DNA of 64,000 nt from NCBI RefSeq assembly GCF_032362555.1, contig NC_083509.1, positions 5,231,001 to 5,295,000 of the forward strand, given 5' to 3'. The notes under the pieces are model-generated. The model worked only from the letters and a program-made list of their open reading frames with translations. It searched no databases and was not told where the DNA came from. This DNA comes from Amyelois transitella. Its lineage: Eukaryota; Arthropoda; Insecta; Lepidoptera; Pyralidae. Positions 36,737-49,402 of this stretch are shown here, one piece after another. Position numbers and translations under genes: made by a program. How positions within the stretch are numbered: the stretch's first letter is position 1; every line of letters starts with the position of its first letter.

Positions 36737-36911
36737 TATTCTTCCTGAGAGACACTAGGCCAATTTAATTTATTTACTAAGAAAGAAAATTATTAAATTT
36801 CAGTGAGGTTAGGTTGTTTTTATTTTTGATGTTTTGTTAATTAACCGTTCAGTCAGCTGTCAGACGTCAAAATCATACATAAGTTAAATTTTTGGGTTGA
36901 CTTCTATAAAT

Positions 36912-37137
36912 AATTATAATCACGTCTATATTCCTTGCGGGGTAGACAGAGCCAGCAACCTTGTAAGGCAGACAGGCCACGTGCAGCTTTTTGGCCTTAT
37001 GATAGAAATGAGATTCAAATAGTGACAGGTTGATAGCCTATCGCGCACATCCCTTAGTCGCCTTTTACGGCATCCATAGGGAAAGGATGGAGTGGTCGTA
37101 TTCTTTTTCCTATTGGTGCCGGGAACCACTCGGCACA
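36912..37137 (-). mobile_element. RTE-tailed SINE
   Basis: Minus orientation copy of the 33225 family: GTGCCGAGTGGTTCCCGGCA start and GCAAGGAATATAGACGTGAT end. It lies upstream of mRpS27. Confidence 0.7.
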
Positions 37138-37593
37138 TAAATAATTATCTTATGCATATAATTATGACTTCCTAAAATCTTGTGCTGCATAATATATAAT
37201 ATATTATAATATGTGTATATATCTATATTAAATCAACAATGTATTTAAGCTATTTAATTGGATAAGGATTGCTGTATAGTTAAAATCGCTTCAAAATTTG
37301 CCATTATTTGTCGTAAAAAAAAATGACAAATTTATTATTTATTGTGGGATGTCCATGAGAGATAGACATATATTATCGCGGAGTTTTCTGTAGACCTTAT
37401 CAATATGTCAAATAATTGGTACATTATTTTGATAAATCTCGTAGGGTTCAGCCTGCGTTTGCAATGTAAGTGGAAAAAAATATGTAATTAACGACATCAC
37501 ATTAGAAACCTCAAAAATAAAAGTATTTCTCCACTATTTAATGGATGTGTAGCGGGAGCGATGATTCGGCTCGACCGCCACCAAAGGGAAGAT

Positions 37594-37663
37594 CTTCCGC
37601 CAGGCTAGGTGTTATGCCTGGGGAGCCGCGGTTCCCCAGGCATAACACCTAGCCTGGCGGAAG
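37594..37663. repeat. Perfect 31 bp inverted repeat (hairpin)
   Basis: Arms 37594-37624 and 37633-37663 are exact reverse complements (CTTCCGCCAGGCTAGGTG.. and ..CACCTAGCCTGGCGGAAG). The 8-base loop contains CCGCGG. It lies within a repeat that continues to about 37800 with AACCGCATCAAAATCCGGTA, a phrase common in lepidopteran repeats. Confidence 0.85.
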
Positions 37664-38153
37664 CCTACTATTATACATATAAACCTTCCTCTTGAATCAC
37701 TCTATCTTTTGAAAAAAAACCGCATCAAAATCCGGTACGTAGTTTTAAAGATTTAAGTATACAAGGGGAAATAGGGACAGAGAAAGCGACTGTTTTATAC
37801 TATGTAGATTTATGATTATGAATAAAAATGAATATTTTCGAAGATATTACAGATTTAAAATTGCGGGAAGTAGCGCTTGCGGCGGTACTGGCCGACTTCT
37901 GTAGTGTATTTAGTATCAGCATTGCACCCATTTCATTAGTTGTAAAAAAAGCTTCTCGATACGAGTCCCAACCAATCCAATATCTACAATCATAAATGAC
38001 TCGAATCCATGGCAGTTAAACTCAAGGCGGGAACTGACATCTTTCAATGTCACCTGTCGTTTTCAATCAATCTCCTAAACATACCTTCAAATCAAACTCT
38101 TTGTGGAATTGCTCGAATCGAAATCCTTTCCGATTATATAACTTCTTACCAAA

Positions 38154-38744
38154 ATGGGGAAGCATTTTGGTGAATTGGCTAAAATTCGAGGATTGATCAG
38201 CTACAAGTTGTCGCCTCATGAACAGAGAGCGTTTGCAAATGCTGTGTCACATGGGATTCCAAATATTTTTCGCAGATTTCGCGAGTCCGTCTTTCGCGTA
38301 GCTCCACGTAAGTATTTTTCTTCGTCAATAATGCGATGAAATGACCTACGTAATTCATCATCATACCATTGTATTTACCAATTATGCCACTTGTTCCATA
38401 AAACCTGCCTCCCGACTCCCGTGCAACTTTATCTCTTACGCTTTGTTCAGTTTAAATTACACCATAATGTATTTTTTCCATTCCATCACAATAAGTCTTT
38501 ATCTTTTTGAAAAAATATAAAAATAAATTTCAAATCAAACCTAACTTGATTAAAGAAATGTCTGGTTCTTGGGTCAGGTTCTGTAATAGCTGTGTCTTAA
38601 ATTTGTCATTAAAAGAAAAATGTGTAATGAAAAATAATGTATTTTTTAGCATTCATCATTGGATATCTGGTATACGAAGGAGTTGAAAGAGAACATCATC
38701 GACTGGGCCGCAAAAATCCTGCTGATTTTGAAAATGATCAATAA
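38154..38744 (+). CDS. UQCRQ: Cytochrome b-c1 complex subunit 8 (QCR8/UQCRQ), 2 exons
   Basis: Small subunit of respiratory complex III in the inner mitochondrial membrane, contacting cytochrome b. Exons 38154-38307 and 38650-38744 encode 82 aa. It starts MGKHFGELAKIRGLISYKLS, has the family's PHEQRAFANAVSHGIPNIF core, then RRFRESVFRVAP. One membrane helix is expected around PPFIIGYLVYEGVEREHHRL, and the tail is GRKNPADFENDQ. The length equals the usual 80-90 aa. The junction is a phase 1 codon split (Pro). No cleaved presequence is expected for this subunit. Confidence 0.93.
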
Positions 38745-40260
38745 ACAATGTTGAATTTTAATTTATTTAGTGATAAATTTATTGTTTAATAGTATAAAAA
38801 CATAATAACCAGATAATTAAATGTGTTAAAATCTAGTTGTGTGTTACTTTACTATTATTTTCCAGTCTGAGACACCTCCTTCTCTCATGTCTGTGTTCCC
38901 TGTTGCACCCTCCACAGAAGTGTTTCGTGGCCTGGGCTTGCCCAAGTCTGAGATTAACCAAAAAATCACATTAATTTTGGTTGAAGTAAAGATTTAATGT
39001 GGGTGAAATAAAGATCTTGCAAAGTAGTTTTTGCTTCTCAAGAGATAATTATAGTTTGGTCAAATTACTATGGTAGGTAAAGGGACTAAATTACTACAGT
39101 ATGCATGCAATTTCGTCACACGCTATTGGAACAATTTAAACGATCCGTTTAAAGCCGCATTTTTTTTACGATAAATTAGATCGTTTAAATTTTTTAATAT
39201 GTTAAGAGCTATTTTACATGGAATTCTTTAAAATGAAATCAAATCTAGAATTATTGCATGTTCCCTATTTTATTTAATTAACAACAATATCAAAAGGAAT
39301 GCGCGTACAGATTTGCGTTTCGTATTCGGTGCGGTTACCCTAACTTAAAAATATAATTATTTGTTTGTCGAGCGGGATCACTATTTCGAGCGTCGAGTGG
39401 TATAATTCATTGATTTAAAGCCCAACGCAACTGGAAGGGACATCGAATCTCAGTATAATTACATTTTCAGAGTGTACATTCTTAAATCCAAATTGTCTCT
39501 GCAGAAATATATATATATTTCTGGGATTTTTAAGAGTAAAAATTATTTTATTTTTATATTTTTTTTATTTTTAGTTTTGTTTTTATTTTTGACCTGTTAC
39601 GATTTGACATTTTTTTTTTCTTTTATTTTTTTTTTTGCTTTGATTGTTTTCTATTTTTACTATTTGTTGGCGGTTTGACAGGTAGGACCTCATCATCCTG
39701 CCAGCAGTCCCAGTAACATATCTGGGGGCACGGTAGTGCCCCCGCCAAGACGAGCCAAGCGAAGCGAAGAAGAATAGCAAAAAGTCCGTGCGGCTAACTC
39801 GCCAGTTACGTCCACGGTTTGCACGCCTACGAGATTATAGTGGCAAAACTCTGCTACGCGCTACGAACTACGCAGTACGAGCTATGGCTGTAGTATTTCC
39901 CCGTAACTTGAGTGTAAAATTAGGGCTTTTTGATTTAGGGCTGGGCATGTGGGGTTAGAAATTTGGCTCTATACGAGATCTGATTACTTTTTGACAGTGC
40001 AAGCTATATGGTCTCGTATTGGCAACATTTAACATGAAATGTTTTTGTGGGATATGTTTTCCAGTTTCTTTAATAATACATGACATTTTATTTATGATAT
40101 TTAAAAAATAATCTTGTCTTCATTGCTACTGTCATAGTTGTGTTTTAACTAGAATAAAACCAATACATTTGGTTTTGCGTTATTATTACAATTTATTCTA
40201 GTTAAACCTTATCAATAATGTATATCGACGCTTAGTCAAATTTACAATTCTCAATTTTAC
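38745..40260. other. Intergenic, repeat-like segments
   Basis: No host gene. 39690-39920 is GC-richer, with a 20-base hairpin GGGGGCACGGTAGTGCCCCC and a CTACG-rich stretch (GCTACGCGCTACGAACTACG). It may be the 5' region of the hAT element that follows. Long T-runs occur at 39540-39640. Confidence 0.4.
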
Positions 40261-41102
40261 AGCTCTTTGAATGATAGATTATTTCATCAGCTTTGTGTTA
40301 CTAATGACGAGGATTTCAACCGTTTGTTGTTTCATACTGAAGTTCGTTGGCTATCAAGAGGCAATTGACTGATTCGATGTTTGACTCTGTTATAGAGTTT
40401 TTGGAAACTAAAGATACAGAATTGAAAGACAAGCTCATAACATCAAAGAATGATGTAGCTTACATGACAGACCTGTATAAATTGTTCAACGACATTAATC
40501 TCCAACTGCAAGGCGATAAACTAAATTTAATTAAAACAAAAAACGTCGTTGCTGCTTTCGCAGCCAAACTGCTTCTACACAAAAAGAATCTGGGCAGACG
40601 TGAGTTTCACAATTTCCCAAATTTATCAGTATCATGCAGTAACGACGAATTGTTTCCCTATTGCCAACATTTGGAAAACCTTCACATTGATTTCACCGAA
40701 CGATACCAGGACATTTTGAACTTGGAAATAACAGACTGGGTGTTAGATCCGTTTTCAAATGTCAACACAGCAATGTCACCTCAGCTGGAAGAAGAGCTTA
40801 TAGAATTGACAAGAAACGAGGAAATAAAAATCAAGTTCAAAAATGGTTACCAAGAATTTTGGCTACAAAAACCGACCCCGCAATTGTACCCAGGATTGTG
40901 GTCAATCGTTCAACGATTCTTGATAGCATTCCCATCGTCATATTTGTGTGAAGGTGGATTTAGTGCTGTGACAACACTGCTTACTAAAAAGAGAAATCGT
41001 TTGCTTGTTACCGAACGTGGTGACTTGCGACTGTTCTTGAGTAAATTGGAACCTGATATTAACAAACTTATTAAACAGCATCAGATTCATCCATCACATT
41101 AG
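40261..41102 (+). pseudogene. hAT transposase fragment, ZBED5/SCAND3-like
   Basis: Encodes SLNDRLFHQLCVTNDEDFNR then LLFHTEVRWLSRGN in one frame (to about 40364). After a frame change it continues DSMFDSVIEFLETKDTELKD ... FPSSYLCEGGFSAVTTLLTK then KRNRLLVTERGDLRLFLSKL to a stop at 41102. HTEVRWLSRG and SSYLCE.GFS are signatures of the ZBED5/SCAND3-like branch of hAT transposases (C-terminal half of the RNase H fold plus dimerisation region). The BED finger and first catalytic part are missing upstream, so it is not active. The long intact 3' frame suggests moderate age. Confidence 0.75.
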
Positions 41103-42282
41103 TTTTTATATAACGATTGATTATTTTAGTTATATTTTTAATAAAAGATACTCTGTTTTAATACCATAAAATTGCGTTTCAATAATCAATCTTATTGACA
41201 GGTGGAGCCCGTAAGAGTTAACTTGAGACCTAAGCACCGTTGTATGTTACCTACTGCGCTCAGGTTTTAAGTTGCGGGTTATAGTAAAAATTTCGTTAAG
41301 AATTCTCCTTTACTATACATACATATACATTATATACATATATAGGTCACAATAATTAATTAAACTAATTTGAAGTTATAGTGGTTTTTAAATAGGTGAA
41401 AAAATGGGGGCGCTAAAAAATATTTATTCTCAAAGTGGGCAGTAGACAAAATAAGTTTGGGACTCTCTGACATAGAAGGAGGTACACAGATTTCTAGAAT
41501 AGGTACACTGAGGTACACATCAGGTACATTTTTAATCCAAAACAGATATTTAAATCCGTGAGGTACACCCGCGATTCTGACACACATTTTCTTTGGGCTG
41601 TATGGGCTGTTCTCTTATGCCTGAGGTACGTAAAAATATATGTAAAGTAGCTGTCGTCCGTATGCTGTCACCTTTTAGGGATGTTTCAAAATTAATTTAA
41701 TTATCGATTTTCCAATTTTTTTTTATTTCAACTTAGTATACTTAGTTTAGGTACCTATGTACTATTGATGTTAACACAATGTAGGATATATTCGATTTGT
41801 AATTTATAGAAAACTGTCTGTTTCTATTCAAGCCTTCTTTTATGTTATGAATAATCTTTATTAAAAATCATTTAGATTTTTCAATGAAAAAACATTCATA
41901 CTGACTTTTTAAGTGTAAAGCAAATTTTTACAACATGTTTGGACGATTGCACAATTTTTAGATCCCTTCCTCCATAGCCTTTTCTTGAAGGCTTAGCTAG
42001 CTTAGCTAGAAAATGTGAGTTACAACACACATTTTCTAGCTAAATATTTTCCTCAGTCAAGCGCCGAGAGTCCTTTCGGTTTTCAAGTGCCTGGGTTCGA
42101 TCCCTGCCAACGGATATTATTTTTTGTTTTAACTTTACTTGATGGAATTTGTATGGTATTCTTTGTTTTTACTATTATATTTTATATGATTTTTGTGATG
42201 TCCGCCGATTTTAGTTTTTACAAAATTGTTGTGAAATTTATGAGATTTTTGGTAGCTTTGTTGTTGGATTTGTGATTTTTTG
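41103..42282. other. Intergenic, possible hAT 3' end and a hairpin
   Basis: No gene. GGGACTCTCTG at about 41459-41469, read inward as CAGAGAGTCCC, resembles a hAT terminal repeat and could be the end of the element above, but no matching left end was found. A 16 bp perfect hairpin lies at 42002-42043. Confidence 0.4.
42002..42043. repeat. Perfect 16 bp hairpin
   Basis: Arms TTAGCTAGAAAATGTG and CACATTTTCTAGCTAA with a 10-base loop. About 50 bases further on is GGGTTCGATCCCTGCC, a B-box-like sequence, so the hairpin may be part of a tRNA-related element. Confidence 0.75.
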
Positions 42283-42511
42283 ACAAATTACAATGATCGA
42301 GTTAGCCTCGAAGTAAGTTCGAGACTTGTGTTACGAGATACTTACTCAACGATACTATATTTTATTTAAATAAATACTTATATAGATAAACATCCAAGAC
42401 CCAGGCCAGTCAGAGAAAGTTCATTTCTCAGCATGCCTTCACCGGGATTCGAACCCGGGACCTCCAGTGACACAGACAAGCGCACTACCGCTGCGCTACA
42501 GAGGCCGTCAA
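42283..42511 (-). mobile_element. tRNA-derived SINE
   Basis: Minus-strand copy of the 2962 family with head CTCTGTAGCGCAGCGGTAGT, B-box GGGTTCGAATCCCGG, middle CTGGGTCTTGGATGTTTATC and tail ACTTCGAGGCTAACTCGAT. The two Pol III boxes are better preserved here than in the other copies. Confidence 0.85.
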
Positions 42512-45471
42512 ACCTATTAATAAAAAAAAAATGTGTTTTGACCTGTGTGTTTGTTTGTCCACGATTATCTCTACACAGATACATAGGCAGGGCACATCTA
42601 GGGCAGTGTTATCTATAGTAAAAATCAGAATGGATTCTTACGGTGGGTCAATCAACTGAAATCTTTAAATAGAATTTCCTTAATTATTGAAAATATTAAA
42701 CCGTTTAGAAGTTTGTTTAAAAAAAAGTCAAAAGAAAGACCCATTGAAGCTTTATTTCCCTGCATAAACATACAAACGCATTTTTATATTTTTGTGTAAT
42801 CGATACGATGCGGATAAACATTCTATGCGCCTCACATCCCTAAATTTAGTGTGTTGAATCGAATAAATTTGAAATGTCGTCACATTGTTGTCATTTATGA
42901 TCAACGTCGACAAAATTCTCAAACAAAAGTATGAAATTATTTTTTATTTAACTATAAAATGGGTATATAAAAACTGTATGAGTAAAAAAAGAAAACGGCT
43001 TTAAGATTTGGTGAGTTTAGTTTAGTCCAACACTGCTTTATCTAACAAGCCAGGAGCAGGGAACATAGTTTCATCATTTGCGTCCGCATATTAAAATATA
43101 CACAGGTTGGTTTCTTATTTTTATCAAATAGTAATAAAGGTATCAGATTTATGGTTTGGAATGAAAAATAAACATGACATTTTTCATAAGTATGTATCTA
43201 TTATACATACAAATTAAAACGCGAAAATTAAAAGACTAACGTATTTTAAAAATTATATCCCGTTATTTCTATTGCGAGAAATAAAACGTGATCCACCCAC
43301 ATGACTCAAATACCACAATTAGATGCCTTACTGTAGTGATGGAAGTGATATTTCTTATTGACAGGTTATTAGCATATAACAATAGAACAATTTTATAACC
43401 TTTCACTTAATTGACTAACAAGTATACCTATATAGCAAGAAAGGCAGCTATGTTTAAGCTTTGTCGCTAACAAGTCAATCTGTGTCTTCACAATGAGTCT
43501 TTTGTTACTACATCACAAAAATCCATTTGCTTCCACTGACTAGTATTTGCTAAATGGAAAAAACATTTTATGCCATGGGTCAATATTGTGTTCATTTAAA
43601 GTCTTGTCACTCTATACTAGATCCTTTGTATTTTTTGGACTTTCCCTCTATTCTTCAGCTTTAAATGACATAGTTAATGCTCCACCTAAAGAAAAAATCA
43701 AGAAGTAATGACATTGAAAGGAGCACCTATGGAAGCTCAGAGGAGGAAGTCATTGTCATATCAAGCTTATCATAATAGTGTCTGAACCATAGAGTACTGA
43801 ACTGAGAAGACAATTCTGAGACCATTTGAATATTACTGTTTTTACAATTTCCTCAGTATAACTGTTATAAATAAAAAAAATATGTACCATCGATGTAACA
43901 AAAAGCAGTTACTTGTAAGTGTAAGTTATCATAAATTAAAAGTTTTGCCTTTTTAAATATATTTAGGGTTTGTACTACTTTGCTTAACCCAATTTTGTGT
44001 GCACAATATATTTTTGAAAAACTGAACTCTCCATCCCAATCTGTGGTGAGAAAATGTTCAAAATCAATATTTTATTCAATTTAAAGAGAGGATAATTCAA
44101 TATAACATTTTAGACCTCTAAACCAAATTTGTTAACTGATAGTAGAAAAAAGTTAATGGAGAGGTCTCCACAGCTTAAAACCAAAAATCAAGACCATGGT
44201 CAGGTCAGAGAAACAGCTGAATGTTCCAAGATAGATTGCCGATTTTGCTTACTTTTTTATAATATATTCTATATTTAAAAAAAAGTAGAAATTTGACATC
44301 CATATGCTCCCAAAATTCTTAGAAGTGAATGTTACTAAAAAAACTTGACCAAGAATTCAAGTCCTTACCTATAGGTCTTTAAATTTAGAAAATGTCTTTT
44401 GGACTTAAATAAATTATACTGACATGATCCGCTTACAATTTAATAAGGTACAAACAAATTTATACATGAGAATTTAGAGTGTCCTATATTCTGATTTTAC
44501 TAAACAGTTTTATGGTAGAACAAATGGTCATCATAATATCTTCTTCTTCCAAGTATAAATTAAATTTCCCACTATGATATTCTACCATTTTAACAGTTTA
44601 AATGGTGACTGTCATCTGGTCATCCCAGGTGATGGTGTTAGGGCATAGACAGCCAAATACAAGTATATTATTTTGGGAGATGCGGCATAATCTCATACAT
44701 TTTGTGAGTCAGGTATAAACTCCCATCTAGCCAAGCTGTCCTTATATCGACCCATTTGGGTTTTGAAGGCTGTTGAGCATCTTCCAAGTAGCCCAAGGCA
44801 GGTTATGACCAGACCTCCATATTTTCGCCTGTTATAGGGTAACAGTTATAAGGTAGTTTGCAGGTAGGGGTGTTTGATGTCATATAGCACATGAATGAAG
44901 TAAATTTTTTAAATACTATACAACACGTCGCCATGATGACGTAGTTAATTTCGTAGTTGAACATAGACCGGCTGCGGCGCTTGAGTGATTTAAAAAAATT
45001 TTACATTTAAAAGTGAGTGACTATAGATTTGACAAAAAATAGAATAGCTCATTTTAAAAGAAAACCAATCGCGAATCAAAACCAGAATCGAAAAAGCAAC
45101 GTTGCTTAATTTGCTTAAGCGACACCATGGTGTCGGTGTGAATTGGTTTATGTTGTGCTGTGCTGCAGATGCATCACATCGTTCTGCAGGCAGGTTAGGT
45201 GTGGCGCACGCGGATTCCACTTAAAGAATTTCTTTCAATGCGTCCCTTAGGAACAAACAAACCAGTTTTTAGTTTCCTGAGCCTACCTACTTACCTATGT
45301 ATAATTACGTAGTCGTTAGTCAGTAAAAGAAAATTGTAACATACATAATTACATTGTCATTGATTGATTAGAAGATTTATGAAATAGTCGGGCAGCAACT
45401 ACAACACAAAAGTTTATTAATTCTGTTAGAGACTATTTTTTTCTGATCAGGAAACACCACCATTCATTCCT
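42512..45471. other. Intergenic upstream of the SLC35A gene
   Basis: Almost 3 kb without a supported exon. The minus strand at about 43030-43095 reads DANDETMFPAPGLLDKAVLD before a stop, coding-like but with no acceptor. 44620-44880 is GC-richer and unassigned. The CpG-containing stretch 45100-45230 is a likely promoter or first noncoding exon. An acceptor-like TTTTTTCTGATCAG precedes the coding exon. Confidence 0.4.
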
Positions 45472-48400
45472 ATGAAGTCAACCGATGATGTCAGCGATCC
45501 TGTCGAAGAAGTAAATCAACTGACTACAGAAAACATGGATGATCACAGTAAAAAAACTCAAGCCTATACTGCCAACAAAAACATGAAATATGGTGAGCAA
45601 TTTTGAGTAGATAAATTTAAGTTTCCTGTGGTACCTAATCGAATAGGTACTTACAAGGCACATAAACTAAATGTCTTAAACAATGAATTACCACGCTTTG
45701 ATACCTACCTTAAATTAATATTCACAGCTTAGGTATAGCATAGCATAGGTTGAATGAAAATGAAGAAAATTTGTATCTAATAGTAGTTGGGGGTTATGCA
45801 GTGTTGTTAAAATCGCGTCTCGTATATATGTTTACGGCCGAATTGAATAAATTCCAACTTTTTTTTAAGTCAGTAAAAAAAAGAAATCGGTCCCATTTTG
45901 CTAACCAAGTCTCAAGAAGCATTTACCTAATGCTTTGATTTTATTGAGCTTTTAGATAGAGCGCGTCTAACATAGAATTGCAAATGCCAATGGTTCAAGT
46001 TAAAGTTACGCAAGTTGACCTTAAATTTCAATGCTTGGTTTGTAAATGTGACCGTCTAGATGTATGCTTTGTATCGTGTCTGATATGACCATCACTTTAT
46101 TTAAATATATGTATTTGGAAACTTATTAACAATACTGTCACTATTTAAATCTCAATTCTATCATCATTAAGCTAAATAGAACGTGGCCATTCAGTCTTTT
46201 CAAGACTGTTGGCACTGTATACCCCGTAAGGGATATAGACGTGACCATATGTAGGTATGTATGTATTAACAATACAGTTTTTATAGCTAATAATACAGGT
46301 TTTCACATTTACCTTAAAAGTTTTTTTAACTTCCGTATAACGTATAACATGTATTTTTTTTTGGTTTAGTTTGCTATTAATTAATTGATAAATCACAACT
46401 ATTTAAAAGCAATACCTAATCAACGATTTACTGATTAGATTTGTTATTTTAGACAATGTTTTTTTAATAATTCCTATACATTTACGTCAATTATTAGGAT
46501 TATAATTATTGAAAAATGACAACGGCAGAAAATTTACGGAACAGCAAAATGTTCTTAATGGGATTTAAACCCGTGGGATTTTCACTCAATTATCTGCAAT
46601 GTCGATGCCCTTCATTAAGTCCAAGAAATTAAATGTTGCAGGTTACATTAAGTATGTTAGTTTAGTGACACTCACCTTACAAAATGCGACTCTGGGGCTC
46701 AGTATGCGATATGCCCGCACAAGAGAGGGTGTGGAGATGTTTTCGTCTGCTGCTGGTAAGTCCGTCCGTTTACAGGCTATCTGACGCTTCTATTCGTAAC
46801 TAAACTAAAGACTAGTCTATAATTACGGAACCATATTGACACTTTTGAAAGATGATGATTAAAGCCAAAGAAAATTTGATAAACCAATAGCCAGAACAGA
46901 ACATAATGATGAAGTTACCTGTAACCTGTATTGTCTGTTTCATTAGATTAATTTATTTCAATTAAGTAGACATTTATACTCATAATTTCATTGTATCATT
47001 ATAAAGATATTAGAACACGCTTCAATGAAGATCTTTGTACAAATAATCTAAATCTCCTTATTTCACGAGTTTGCTCCTTTTTAGGCCTCTGATATCCGTT
47101 AGTAAAGTGGGTCAAATAAAAATGTATACCACCTTCTTAGAAGAACCGTAGATTTATCTGAACCGCAGATTCATCTGTGTCATGCGCAGATATTGACAAT
47201 TATAACGAATAATTATTCTTTTCAGCTGTAGTAATGACAGAAGTTTTCAAATTAGTAATATGTCTTGGACTTGTTATGCAAGAGTCTGGAAACGTTAAGA
47301 AAGGATTGCGGTCTATGTATGCAACCGTCATATTAAATTTCAAAGACACTTTACGAGTTTGTGTGCCATCTTTTTTGTATATTGTGCAGAATAACTTGCT
47401 TTATGTGTCAGCATCTAATCTGGACGCTGCAACATATCAGGTAATTTTTATCTGTCTCCCTCTATAATCATTACATAGGATATATGAAGTTTATGTCAGT
47501 TTGTAAATTTTTATGCTGTCAGTTTCTAAACGAAGTAACGAATTTCAATATATTTAAATGATTATAACTCAGTTTCAGTAGTTGTTAATGGGAAGGAAAT
47601 TATATTCGTAGATGCGTAGTTTGATCGTTTTATCATACGTAAAGGAAAAGTAACGGCCTTGTAAAAAATAATTTGTTCACTCCACTTACACATAAACACA
47701 TTATTAGATTTCAGATTATTTATTTACGCTCACCTGTAAAGGTTATCTAATCTGATGTTGCTGACAGACAACTGGATAGTACAATGGTTTGATTTTTAAT
47801 TGTTTAAAAAGTAAACGATGTGTATGGTTCAATGGTTTAACTGTAAAGAGGTTCCTAATAATAATTTAAAATTTACAAGATAACTTGGGTTGTAATGGGA
47901 TTATGATACATAAAAAGCTACGTTCATTTTTACTATAGGCAAGATAAATATCGCTTATAAGTACATAGTTACTGCGTACAGTCACTGGTATAACAGTAAC
48001 AGCGGTCTATTCAATTGAATGAAGAAAATGCTGCAGTGCAGTTTGTTACCGCTTCTTCTGCACTGACGCCTTGGAAGCGGCAGTAAGCTTAGTTTTTAAG
48101 TAATTTATTTGACGTCAACCAATGTTGTTAAACCATACGTTTTGACAATTATTAAGCAATATATATTGTATCCTATAGTAATAAATAAAAAATTTTGAAT
48201 TTGAATTTCAGGTGACATATCAGTTAAAATTATTAACAACTGCTTTTTTTGCCGTATTAGTTTTGAAAAGGAAATTAAAAAAATGGCAATGGTTAGCATT
48301 GGGACTGTTGGCTGCTGGAGTGGCACTTGTTCAGTTATCTGGGAAATCTGAAAAATCTACAACGTCGACGGACTTGCCTCAGCAATCTAGAATTCTGGGA

Positions 48401-49033
48401 TTCAGTGCCGCCGTGGCAGCTTGTTTTATATCTGGATTTGCTGGGATATATTTCGAGAAAGTTTTAAAAGAATCAGATATATCAGTAAGTTATCACTTAT
48501 ATTATTTTTAGACAGTTTAAGCGTCGGGTCAGGTTCCAATAGGAATTTATTTATTTTCCATGTTTAGAAAACTTAAGGCGTTATGCTACCAACTCCACAG
48601 TCCCAAAAAGGAAATAAGGACAAAAATATACAGTAGCAGAAAGAAACGTCCTAACATTTTTTTCTTTATTCAGGTTTGGATGCGTAACGTGCAGCTAAGT
48701 TTACTGTCCCTGCCATTTGGTACTATCACATATTTTGTCAACGGGGGATCGGCGCACGAGATATTAAAAGGATTCGATGCATTCGTGTGGTACCTAGTGC
48801 TGTTGCAAGCTGCTGGTGGCCTTATCGTTGCAGTAGTGGTCAAATACGCAGATAATATACTGAAAGGTTTCGCAACATCCGTGGCTATAATAATAACGTG
48901 TATAGTTTCCATGTTTATATTCAACTTCGTGCTTACCGTGCAGTTCGCCGCGGGCACTCTTCTAGTAATAAGCTCAATTTTCCTGTACGGCTACGTACCT
49001 AAAAAGCCTGATCCACGCTCATTGAGTGTGTGA
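45472..49033 (+). CDS. UDP-sugar transporter of the SLC35A family (UDP-galactose type), 5 exons
   Basis: Golgi antiporter importing UDP-galactose and/or UDP-GlcNAc in exchange for UMP, feeding glycosylation. Exons 45472-45592, 46642-46755, 47226-47440, 48212-48484 and 48674-49033 join in frame to 360 aa. After a polar cytosolic N-terminus comes YIKYVSLVTLTLQNATLGLS (first helix) with RYAR, then AVVMTEVFKLVICLGLV, VPSFLYIVQNNLLYVSASNL, DAATYQVTYQLKLLTTAFFA, GFAGIYFEKVLKESDIS and the hallmark KYADNILKGFATS (about residues 298-310). Motifs and order match SLC35A2/A3 and the Drosophila UDP-galactose transporter; which sugar it prefers cannot be read by eye. Intron 1 contains a SINE at 46140-46265. 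The ATG at 45472 is the first in frame after a likely 5'-UTR acceptor. Confidence 0.9.
46140..46265 (+). repeat. RTE-tailed SINE fragment
   Basis: TTCAGTCTTTTCAAGACTGT and CCCGTAAGGGATATAGACGT with a TATGTATGTA tail. Plus-strand polarity, in intron 1 of the SLC35A gene. Confidence 0.7.
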
Positions 49034-49402
49034 TCTCAATCAAATTATATATTATTTTATATATTTTGCTTATGTATATTGTATATACATAATGCCTAAT
49101 AGGCAACATAATTTTTAAGTAAAAGTCAGTATATTTAAAACGAAACATCGTTGACAGAAACGGAAACCTAAGGCATGTCTTTCTTCAGTATTCTAAAATG
49201 TTTTTGTAAAGGCTCATTAGAGTCCCTTTGGTTATTGAGTCGTCTCAAAATGTAACTTATTCTTTTGAGATTTTCTTTATGTATTTTGAAAATAACTGTT
49301 GGGCAGCAGTGGTCTGCTCGCGGGTGAGGGCGTTGCAAAGAGTTGGGAGGTAATTTCGATTTGAAATATATTGTTGTCTTTTTGTGTATTTAATATAGTC
49401 TA
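49034..49402. other. 3' region of the SLC35A gene
   Basis: AT-rich, includes the 3' UTR. No canonical AATAAA was noticed close to the stop. No other feature. Confidence 0.4.

Larger units (their letters stand above)
36737..38153. other. Intergenic between mRpS27 and QCR8
   Basis: Divergent gene pair with 1.4 kb between starts, containing a SINE (36912-37137) and a hairpin repeat (37560-37800). No further gene. A GC-richer stretch at 37870-38150 probably includes the QCR8 promoter. Confidence 0.5.

Noticed and set aside
43030-43095. Minus-strand coding-like stretch DANDETMFPAPGLLDKAVLD before a stop.
   Set aside because: No acceptor AG between it and an upstream in-frame stop, and no adjacent exons found.
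46599-46784. Open frame starting MSMPFIKSKKLNVAG.
   Set aside because: Its first part is intron; the SLC35A exon begins at the acceptor at 46642.
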